From NCBI GenBank assembly GCA_029934815.1, contig JAOZLM010000175.1, forward strand, positions 1-5,508: 5,508 nt of DNA, written 5' to 3'. The notes below the pieces were generated by a model. The model did no database searches. It was given only the letters and a program-made list of their open reading frames with translations, and was not told the DNA's origin. The stretch comes from Desulfocapsa sp. (lineage in GTDB: Bacteria > Desulfobacterota > Desulfobulbia > Desulfobulbales > Desulfocapsaceae). Of this stretch, positions 1 to 5,508 are shown in pieces. A program made the position numbers and the translations under genes. Each line of letters begins with the position of its first letter. Within the stretch, counting starts at the first letter, position 1.

Positions 1-2558
1 AATGGGGAAATATAAAGAGATCCCTCATGACTGAGATGGTTCTCATCATAGTACAAAATTGTTTCGTTTTCACCAAACAGAGAGTTGACATAAAGGCTCG
101 GATTAAAATAATAGACTGACTCTAAACTATCAGCCAGTTCCTGAAAAAATTCTCTCCCGATACGAAGCCTGTTTACACTAAATGTTTCATCGATATCACA
201 GGAATCAGTCTCTTTATATGGCAGGGAGAGCAACGTCACGTTACGGCTCAAACATTTTTTTGGCGGCTCCTTCAATCTGGGAGCCTGTCCGAGAATAACC
301 ACTTTCTTACCACTTTTCTGCAAGGTACGGATGGTACGTGCAAATGACTCTTTCAGGATATCCTCTGCCGTTTTCGATTCTGTTACGAGCTTCTTTCCTT
401 TTTTACTCAAGAACATGGCTGGGTTTGCAAAATAAAATCCCTGACGTATGGAAATAAATACAACTTTTGTTTCAGGATTTTGTAGAATCTCTTCAATCCG
501 CTGATTATTCTTTTTGGTACAGCTCTGGTACATGCCCTGTAGCCCCTTTTTCCCTTCCGAACCAATACCATGATAAAGAAGAGGCGGACATGCAGGTTGC
601 GCGAATACTCCAAAACTATAACCGCGTTTTTCACTCCATTTCTGCACTGGAAATGCATAATAGCCGGCGTGAGAATCTCCAAGTAAGACAACATTCTGTT
701 GTACTGATGTAGAAAATTGATCCATCTCGGTCATTGCCGTTGCAGATAATAGAAACTCTGTATTTTTTCCGCCTGCAAAACGCCAGGAGGAGTAATTTGA
801 ATAGTGTAATCTGAGGGCCAACAACAAGGTCAGCACAATAGTAATCAACCCTGCTGTCAAAATTGCCCTGTTTGTTTTATTCTCTTTTAGTAAGCACGCA
901 TATAAAGCAAATAACAGAAGCAGAAAGGTGAAACATGCAAATAGCAGAATATAATCAGACTTATTTGAAGGCGGCGGGCTGGCAAGTGAGAAATAAGGAT
1001 CAATGCCACTGCTTTCCACCATTATTCCATTTTGAAAACTGATTGACTTTATATCTGGAGAGGGCCAGCTGATATTATTGAACAACGCTTCAAGATCAAG
1101 ACTCTGTTTCACCTTAAAAAAGCCGCCTGACACTACAATTTTCGTTATCCTGACAGCACCTTCCCCTGTTAAAGGATCTAGTCTGATACTTTTCAGTATG
1201 GATAAATCAGGAATCTTGAAATTAAATTGATAACTATTTCCGGAAACTTGATTTTCTGTGTCATACTGAAACGTAACTGAATTCTCAGCGCTAAATGATG
1301 CCTTTCCTTCCGGCCAGTACACGGCGATATATTCCTTTAATGGATCGTTAGTAGTGTCCAGTAGTTCTACATCCATGGTCATAGTCGTTACTACTCTGTT
1401 TTTTTCAAACCAGACAGTGGAAGCAAATATCCAACTCAGGAACAGAGGAAGTACAATTAAAAATGAAAAATATGAAATAATTTTATGCGATGGAGATGTT
1501 AACGCATTCACTCTCCCAAGAAGGTTTACAGGCCATTGAGGGAGTGTGCCATACCTGAGCGGCCTTTCCACCACATAGTAAGACAGAGTTGCCAGCAACA
1601 GACTGGAAAAGAAGATTCCGCAACCTAAGACAAGGGTAATCTCAGAACCGGTGATTGTTTTAACAAAAACAATCAGGGGCCAGTGCCATAGATACAGGGA
1701 ATAGGATATCACTCCAATCGCAACGAAGACTCTCCATGACAGGATTTTAAAGAGAAAACTGTTTCCTGATTGTCCGGTATGCAGCATCAAAACTGTACCC
1801 AGAACCGGCAGCAAAGCATACACTCCCGGGAAAAGTGTGGAGCTGTTAACAAATATAAAACCGGCAAGAACCAATCCAAGTCCTGTTGCTGCTAATACGT
1901 TATTTAAGGATCTGGATTTAATCTCTGGCATATTGCCGACAACCAGCAAGCCTCCAAGAGCAAGTTCCCAAGCCCTCGAATGCAGCATGTAAAAAGCCAC
2001 CTTAGGTGAAGTAAGGCAAAGGTATTGGCTGTAAGCGAACGATACAATCGCAAGGCCAAAGAGGATATAGACAATCCCTTTTTTCCAGAAGCGGTAAACG
2101 GCCATCAGTAATAGCGGCCAGATCAGATAAAATTGTTCCTCCACACCAAGAGACCAGGTATGAAGTAAAGGAGATGTGATATTTTCCGCATCAAAGTATC
2201 CAACCTGCTGCACAAATAGAAAATTTGATGCCTGCAGCACACTGTAGGGTAACTCTTCAAAGAATTGATTATATGCCTCAGGCTCAAAGGCTACAATAAC
2301 CAGCAGGGCGGAGAACAGTAACACAGTAAAAAGAGCCGGGAATATACGCCTGACTCTACGGGCATAAAAGCGTGACATCGAAAATTTGCCAACACTCAGG
2401 CCATCAACAATGATACGGGTGATCAGAAAACCCGAAAGAACAAAAAAGATATCTACCCCGGTAAAACCACCGGGTACTATCTTTTCATTGAGGTGAAATA
2501 AAATCACACTCACGACGGCAAGGCATCTCATGCCGTCAATATCTGATCTATACTTCAT
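1..2558 (-). CDS. Membrane O-acyltransferase, AT3 (OafA/YrhL-like) fused to a periplasmic SGNH domain; C-terminus cut by window edge
   Basis: The frame is open from ATG at 2558 to the window edge, giving 852 codons without a stop. The N-terminus has the AT3 start pattern: DIDGMR at residues 6-11, with Arg11 and His22 in the R-x10-H arrangement of the family. FFVLSGFLI, HTWSLGVEEQFYL (His133 on) and SLYLWHWP (His292) are further AT3 landmarks. About ten membrane segments run to roughly residue 345 and another covers 360-384. Residues about 391-530 form an extra beta-rich region (Tyr414-Trp415, RLDP around Asp461). Two more hydrophobic segments follow at about 537-557 and 566-585. The SGNH domain has GDSH at 627-630 (nucleophile Ser629) and Asp838-x-x-His841. 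AT3-SGNH proteins move acyl groups across the inner membrane onto glycans such as O-antigen or exopolysaccharide; the substrate here is unknown. AAGGA lies 8 bases before the start. Only a short C-terminal tail should be missing. It is the last visible gene of the operon. Confidence 0.93.
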   Translation of the reverse strand, partial: MKYRSDIDGMRCLAVVSVILFHLNEKIVPGGFTGVDIFFVLSGFLITRIIVDGLSVGKFSMSRFYARRVRRIFPALFTVLLFSALLVIVAFEPEAYNQFFEELPYSVLQASNFLFVQQVGYFDAENITSPLLHTWSLGVEEQFYLIWPLLLMAVYRFWKKGIVYILFGLAIVSFAYSQYLCLTSPKVAFYMLHSRAWELALGGLLVVGNMPEIKSRSLNNVLAATGLGLVLAGFIFVNSSTLFPGVYALLPVLGTVLMLHTGQSGNSFLFKILSWRVFVAIGVISYSLYLWHWPLIVFVKTITGSEITLVLGCGIFFSSLLLATLSYYVVERPLRYGTLPQWPVNLLGRVNALTSPSHKIISYFSFLIVLPLFLSWIFASTVWFEKNRVVTTMTMDVELLDTTNDPLKEYIAVYWPEGKASFSAENSVTFQYDTENQVSGNSYQFNFKIPDLSILKSIRLDPLTGEGAVRITKIVVSGGFFKVKQSLDLEALFNNISWPSPDIKSISFQNGIMVESSGIDPYFSLASPPPSNKSDYILLFACFTFLLLLFALYACLLKENKTNRAILTAGLITIVLTLLLALRLHYSNYSSWRFAGGKNTEFLLSATAMTEMDQFSTSVQQNVVLLGDSHAGYYAFPVQKWSEKRGYSFGVFAQPACPPLLYHGIGSEGKKGLQGMYQSCTKKNNQRIEEILQNPETKVVFISIRQGFYFANPAMFLSKKGKKLVTESKTAEDILKESFARTIRTLQKSGKKVVILGQAPRLKEPPKKCLSRNVTLLSLPYKETDSCDIDETFSVNRLRIGREFFQELADSLESVYYFNPSLYVNSLFGENETILYYDENHLSHEGSLYISP

Positions 2559-2564
2559 TCATTA

Positions 2565-2618
2565 CTTCCTTGAGGGAATAATCGTGTTGTAATAAGCAAT
2601 TGCGTTCCCTCAGGAAAG
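2565..2618 (-). promoter_or_regulatory. Imperfect inverted repeat covering the ribosome binding site of the AT3-SGNH gene
   Basis: In the minus-strand RNA, bases 2618-2605 can pair with 2578-2565. Of 14 positions, 12 are Watson-Crick, one is a G-U wobble (2615/2568) and one is a C-A mismatch (2613/2570). The loop is 26 bases and AT-rich. The 3' arm contains the Shine-Dalgarno AAGGAA (2571-2566), so the folded form would hide it. No T-run follows the stem, so it does not look like an intrinsic terminator. Each arm can also fold alone as a small TTCC/GGAA hairpin. The pairing is seen directly; a role in translation control, or as a DNA operator, is inference. Confidence 0.45.
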
Positions 2619-2642
2619 CAACAATGAAAACATGAAGTGTCT

Positions 2643-4070
2643 TCACGAAGTCTTTTTCTTTGCAGCACTCCGTTTCTGATACTTTCTTTTTTTGAGAAAA
2701 AGCCTGATTTTAATCAACGGGATGGCTAGCTTTGAAGTAAGAAAACCCATCACCAGAATACGAAAAGGTTTGAATTTCCCAGCACGCAGCATGGCGGATG
2801 ACAAGCGTTCAGTAATGCGCTCTTTCCAGGTCACATCATCTGGCATCTGCCTGTCATAGGATGGAACTTTTCGCCCTGCCCGCTTCCATCTATCCACACG
2901 AACAGGTACAAGAGATCCCTTTCGACGTGTCTGCATTTTATGGGTTTTATAACTTGGATCTTTGGTGACATCATGAATAACAAGGTCATTCATTTCGGTT
3001 GCATGTTGTAGTACTTCTGCACCAATTCGGGTTCGAACCAAAATCCGGGAGTGTTCCTTAAACTTGTATTCTCCGTTTTCATCACGGGTCCATGCGTCAC
3101 TGACTGATATATCTGAAAACTCACTGGATCCATCAAGACAGGTCTGACAACGTTCGGGCATGTAGAGTGATGTGAAATAGTTATATGCCCCATCTTTATA
3201 GTTGGAATAGTGGAGTGGTTTCACACGTCCATCTTTGAGCACGGCCTGCATCTGTCCGGGCCAGTCACCGCCCCTGAACTTAAAATTCGTAATATCAGAT
3301 CGCTTGAGCCCTCGAACCATAAGCATTTCAGTGGTCAGATCAGGTTCCAGTGAACCTCCACAAAACAGGCCTATTACAACTGTTATTTTTGATGCAAGTT
3401 CCGGATCACATTTTTGCAACTTCCGAAATGCATGTATCTGACAGGGAAGAATTGCTGCCGCGAATTTCCCCGGCCGATCTCGTAACTGTGCCCACAATGC
3501 ATTAACAGGAATAATAGAATAGCGGGATCCCTGGCTTTCACAAATTTCTTCGTAGGTGCTGGCAATAAAAGGTTCGCCAAGCCACGGTTTTTCGTGATTC
3601 ATGCGAGTGACAAGACACCCGTCTACCTGACCTGTCTTTAATAAATGATACAGTAGTCCGGTAACGACACCGCCTCCGGCACCGCCTTTTCGAATCGTGT
3701 TATCAGTACTGTATCCGACGTAAGTGTTTTCCACCCAGCCGTCAAAACCCTTGTCTATAAAACGTTCCCCAAATACTTGTTCTGCCAGATCTGCGTATTG
3801 TATGCTACTGCCGGGACACACGTCGCTGCACAAACCACAGGCAACACATTTCTCTGTGTCCAGCTCAGGGTAGAAGTTTTCACCAACACGTATTGCGGCG
3901 CTTGGACAAACACCAGTGCAACTCCCGCATCGTGCACATAATTCTTTACCTTTGAAAAAGACACTAAGAAACGGGGCATCCAAGGTTACAGGATCTTCTG
4001 TTAGCGGAACCATCCCTTTACGAGCCATAAAGGCTAGTCCTTTCTGATATCCTGGCGAACGTTCAGGCAT
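2643..4070 (-). CDS. FrhB/FdhB-like iron-sulfur flavoprotein (coenzyme F420 hydrogenase/dehydrogenase beta-subunit family)
   Basis: This 475-residue protein begins with a two-cluster ferredoxin domain: Cys45-x2-Cys48-x2-Cys51-x3-Cys55 and Cys75-x2-Cys78-x2-Cys81-x3-Cys85, each last Cys followed by Pro, as expected for two [4Fe-4S] clusters. The FrhB/FdhB N- and C-terminal domains follow, with a glycine-rich stretch at 129-134, SQGSRY (179-184), LPCQ (Cys210), GLFCGG (Cys237), FRGGDWPG (265-272) and CQTC (Cys308, Cys311). Relatives include F420-reducing hydrogenase and formate dehydrogenase beta subunits, bacterial chlorophyllide reductases, and proteins in exopolysaccharide clusters with no defined reaction. 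It probably passes electrons from ferredoxin through Fe-S and flavin to a small substrate. The tail, from about 416, is basic with a hydrophobic run at 436-459. I chose ATG at 4070 because it overlaps the upstream stop as TGATG; a GTG codon directly before it (4073) would add one residue. No strong Shine-Dalgarno is visible, so translational coupling is likely. Confidence 0.88.
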   Translation of the reverse strand: MPERSPGYQKGLAFMARKGMVPLTEDPVTLDAPFLSVFFKGKELCARCGSCTGVCPSAAIRVGENFYPELDTEKCVACGLCSDVCPGSSIQYADLAEQVFGERFIDKGFDGWVENTYVGYSTDNTIRKGGAGGGVVTGLLYHLLKTGQVDGCLVTRMNHEKPWLGEPFIASTYEEICESQGSRYSIIPVNALWAQLRDRPGKFAAAILPCQIHAFRKLQKCDPELASKITVVIGLFCGGSLEPDLTTEMLMVRGLKRSDITNFKFRGGDWPGQMQAVLKDGRVKPLHYSNYKDGAYNYFTSLYMPERCQTCLDGSSEFSDISVSDAWTRDENGEYKFKEHSRILVRTRIGAEVLQHATEMNDLVIHDVTKDPSYKTHKMQTRRKGSLVPVRVDRWKRAGRKVPSYDRQMPDDVTWKERITERLSSAMLRAGKFKPFRILVMGFLTSKLAIPLIKIRLFLKKRKYQKRSAAKKKTS

Positions 4071-4834
4071 CACTTTTTGTCACCAAAACCGGGACGACTA
4101 CTCTGCCGGACAGCAGGTTTTCCATAAGCAATGGAACCTTCTGCAACGTCTTTATTTACGAGTGAGTGGGCACCAACAATAGATCCCTTACTGATAGTAA
4201 CACCATCCATAATCATTGTATGTGAGCCTATCCAGACGTCATCTTCTACAATAACTCCACCTTTAGAGATAAATCCCTGCTGAATGATTGGAATATCATT
4301 CCGGTCATACGAGTGATTACCACCAGCGCACAAATAGGAATAGGCAGCAATCAGTACATTTTTTCCAACTTCGAGCGTACTGTCAGTTGCAAGAATGCAG
4401 TTCGCTCCAATATCACTTCCCTCACCTATTACAATTGATGCATTTCGTGCACGTAAAATAGTGTTACGTGAAATAAGGGTTCCACTTGCAATGATAATTG
4501 AGCCATTTTCTCCCCGTGCATCGATAACAACATTATCATCGATGGAAACATTACTACCTATCTCAATTTTCATACCGCCACGAATGGTAACATTACGACC
4601 AATGATAAGTTTTTTTCCACAAGAAGTGAGAATAGATGGGTAGAATTTCTGTCGCAACCAATATCCAAGCATACCCGGAAAATTCCCAAGCAAACCGGTG
4701 ACGAATTCATAACACAACAATGCCCCCATACGTGGCTGACCAATTGCAAGCCGAGCATAATGACGCCATGCGGACTCACTACGATCTTTCAACTGCTGCT
4801 GTGTCTGCTGTTGGAATGGTTTTTTCTCAGGCAT
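4070..4834 (-). CDS. Hexapeptide-repeat (left-handed beta-helix) O-acyltransferase
   Basis: This 254-residue protein looks like an acyl-CoA-dependent O-acetyltransferase of the WcaF/maltose-acetyltransferase-like group that acts on sugars or glycan precursors. The N-terminus (1-30) is Gln-rich and charged. Residues about 38-67 form a hydrophobic segment with PGMLGYWLRQKFYP, a pattern common in exopolysaccharide-cluster members and possibly membrane-associated. From about 76 to 235 the [IV]-G-x-x-x repeats of the beta-helix are clear, for example IIGRNVTI, EIGSNVSI, VIGEGSDIGANC and WIGSHTMI. GGNHSYD at 171-177 contains the likely catalytic His174, and the loop at about 175-190 is typical of the family. 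The end, YGKPAV, is the usual cap. The start at 4834 has only a weak GAG about a dozen bases upstream, but no better in-frame start would keep the N-terminal helix region. It is the first gene of the probable operon and overlaps the Fe-S flavoprotein start. The acyl donor (probably acetyl-CoA) and acceptor are inferred from the family. Confidence 0.9.
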   Translation of the reverse strand: MPEKKPFQQQTQQQLKDRSESAWRHYARLAIGQPRMGALLCYEFVTGLLGNFPGMLGYWLRQKFYPSILTSCGKKLIIGRNVTIRGGMKIEIGSNVSIDDNVVIDARGENGSIIIASGTLISRNTILRARNASIVIGEGSDIGANCILATDSTLEVGKNVLIAAYSYLCAGGNHSYDRNDIPIIQQGFISKGGVIVEDDVWIGSHTMIMDGVTISKGSIVGAHSLVNKDVAEGSIAYGKPAVRQSSRPGFGDKK

Positions 4835-4912
4835 TATGGTTTGCTCAACACAATGTTATAATGAAGAATAGTAATTTTCTTTGTAATTTCTCTACTACTT
4901 ATCTGCAGGACA

Positions 4913-4941
4913 AAGATACCACAGACATTCCTTACAGTAAA
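4913..4941 (-). promoter_or_regulatory. Possible sigma70-type promoter for the acyltransferase operon
   Basis: On the minus strand TTTACT (4941-4936) and TATCTT (4918-4913) are separated by 17 bases; each hexamer matches the consensus at four of six positions. It lies about 80 bases upstream of the 4834 start and downstream of the probable terminator at 5041-5097, where a promoter would be needed. An alternative pair further upstream (TTGTTT, 17 bases, TATATC) and a TATAAC box near 4865 without a well-spaced -35 also exist. AT-rich DNA makes such matches common, so this is tentative. Confidence 0.22.
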
Positions 4942-5040
4942 ACAATTCTCAACAAATGGATATAAACAGAAAAGACGTTGGAAACAAACAGGAGGGAACA
5001 ACTACAAAATGCAGAATGACTCTGACCGAAGATAAAGCAG

Positions 5041-5097
5041 AAAACAACGAAAATCAGCAGTCATAATGCTAACAAAACAATGCCATCATGACTGCTG
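5041..5097 (-). terminator. Probable intrinsic terminator of the gene ending at 5153
   Basis: A perfect 10-base inverted repeat, CAGCAGTCAT at 5055-5064 and ATGACTGCTG at 5088-5097, can extend inwards by three more pairs after one mismatch. That leaves a loop of about 15 bases. Read on the minus strand, the stem is followed by a T-rich tract (ATTTTCGTTGTTTT, 5054-5041). It starts 55 bases after the stop codon at 5153. The plus-strand side has no T-run, so the direction is minus. The loop is longer and the T-tract less pure than in classical terminators. Confidence 0.55.
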
Positions 5098-5152
5098 CCT
5101 TCTCGTAACTAAAAAACCGCTATTACGTTTCTTATCCTATTATTGCACAGGA

Positions 5153-5508
5153 TTAGAAATTAATGTAACTCTTTCTGGAATAACAACCAGCAGAACCAAT
5201 TACAGCCATACCACGTCCGGGAACATCAGATTGTTTAACGATAGTAGAACCGCTTACAAAGCGACGCCCATTATTGCTGGTTACTTCTACTGCTGCGCAA
5301 CCTTCTATAACAACAGTGAATTGTTGGGGATATTTTGACATTGACTTACTATAATACCATGTTGGTCTATTGCCATTATGACGCCCCCAGTAAAGACCCT
5401 GCTCGGTACCTGAGGTTGGTTCAGGAGCTGGTTCAGCTACTGCGGTGGGTGTTCCACTTGTTACAGCATGGGCAGGCAATGCACCAAACTCAACAACAGG
5501 ACTTGTCC
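5153..5508 (-). CDS. C-terminal fragment of an unrecognised, probably exported protein
   Basis: The frame is open from the window edge to TAA at 5155-5153, giving 117 residues of a protein that starts outside the window. An internal TTG at 5479 could serve as a start, but the frame stays open upstream and TTG has no clear ribosome binding site, so a partial gene is the better reading. The first 35 or so residues are low in complexity and rich in Pro, Ala, Thr and Glu (VAEPAPEPTSG), like an inter-domain linker. The remaining 80 form a compact domain rich in Trp, Tyr, Ser and Gly (YWGRHNG, TWYYSKS) with short hydrophobic strands (FTVVI, GMAVIG) and two cysteines, fragment positions 70 and 108, that could form a disulfide. 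Together these suggest a beta-rich module on a secreted or surface protein, but I do not recognise the family. A terminator downstream separates it from the acyltransferase operon. Confidence 0.6.
   Translation of the reverse strand, partial: TSPVVEFGALPAHAVTSGTPTAVAEPAPEPTSGTEQGLYWGRHNGNRPTWYYSKSMSKYPQQFTVVIEGCAAVEVTSNNGRRFVSGSTIVKQSDVPGRGMAVIGSAGCYSRKSYINF

Larger units (their letters stand above)
4835..5152. other. Intergenic region between the upstream gene and the acyltransferase operon
   Basis: These 318 bases hold no convincing gene on either strand. The short plus-strand open frames here lack recognisable protein features and ribosome binding sites. The stretch contains the probable terminator (5041-5097) of the upstream minus-strand gene and weak promoter-like sequence (about 4913-4941). 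It is AT-rich, as expected of a bacterial control region. I saw no JUMPstart-like element, riboswitch or tRNA. Confidence 0.6.

Noticed and set aside
467..712. 81-codon plus-strand open frame opposite the SGNH domain
   Set aside because: It is antisense to the clear GDSH-containing coding frame and has no features of its own.
1653..1674. Perfect 9-base inverted repeat with a 4-base loop (GATTGTTTT / AAAACAATC)
   Set aside because: It lies inside the AT3 coding sequence (residues around IVFVKTI), is made of low-complexity AT-rich codons, and has no T-tract or nearby gene boundary.
3755..3979. Minus-strand open frame overlapping the ferredoxin domain
   Set aside because: It is an out-of-frame shadow; the real frame carries both intact cysteine motifs.
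4395..4643. Plus-strand open frame and apparent short DNA repeats (catcgat-type) opposite the hexapeptide gene
   Set aside because: The periodicity comes from the six-residue repeats encoded on the minus strand, which also make the antisense frame open by chance.
5134..5153. ATCCT/AGGAT hairpin right at the end of the partial gene
   Set aside because: The stem is only 5 bases with a 10-base loop and no T-run on the minus strand; the structure at 5041-5097 is a much better terminator.
5066..5338. 90-codon plus-strand open frame
   Set aside because: It overlaps the partial minus-strand gene, begins inside the terminator hairpin, has no ribosome binding site and its translation shows no protein-like pattern.

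Overview
The window is a minus-strand stretch of a bacterial surface-polysaccharide or envelope-glycan modification locus. Transcription runs from high to low coordinates. The OafA-type acyltransferase with a periplasmic SGNH domain and the Shine-Dalgarno sites suggest a Gram-negative bacterium. Base composition is moderate, with AT-rich intergenic DNA. I cannot name a genus. The ferredoxin/FrhB-type protein hints at an anaerobe or facultative anaerobe, but this is weak evidence.

In transcription order: (1) 5508-5153 holds the C-terminal end of a gene that enters from beyond the window. It has a Pro/Ala/Glu-rich linker followed by a compact two-cysteine domain that I do not recognise. (2) 5152-4835 is a gap of about 320 bases with a hairpin plus T-rich tract that probably terminates gene 1, then weak promoter-like sequence for the next operon. 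(3) 4834-4070 encodes a left-handed beta-helix (hexapeptide repeat) O-acyltransferase. (4) 4070-2643 encodes an FrhB/FdhB-like iron-sulfur flavoprotein whose start overlaps the stop of gene 3. (5) 2642-2559 is a short leader with an imperfect inverted repeat that covers the ribosome binding site of the next gene. (6) 2558-1 encodes a large membrane O-acyltransferase (AT3 domain plus SGNH domain). It is open for at least 852 codons and cut by the window edge just after its catalytic Asp-x-x-His.

Genes 3, 4 and 6 form a likely operon. Two different acyl-transfer enzymes, one cytoplasmic and acyl-CoA-dependent and one membrane/periplasmic, flank a redox protein of the family sometimes found in exopolysaccharide clusters. 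A reasonable reading is modification of glycan building blocks on the cytoplasmic side followed by acylation during or after export. The substrates cannot be read from the sequence. The most interesting points are the redox protein coupled to an acyltransferase, the extra beta-rich domain between the AT3 and SGNH parts of the large enzyme, and the hairpin over that enzyme's ribosome binding site. Nothing proves a wholly new system.
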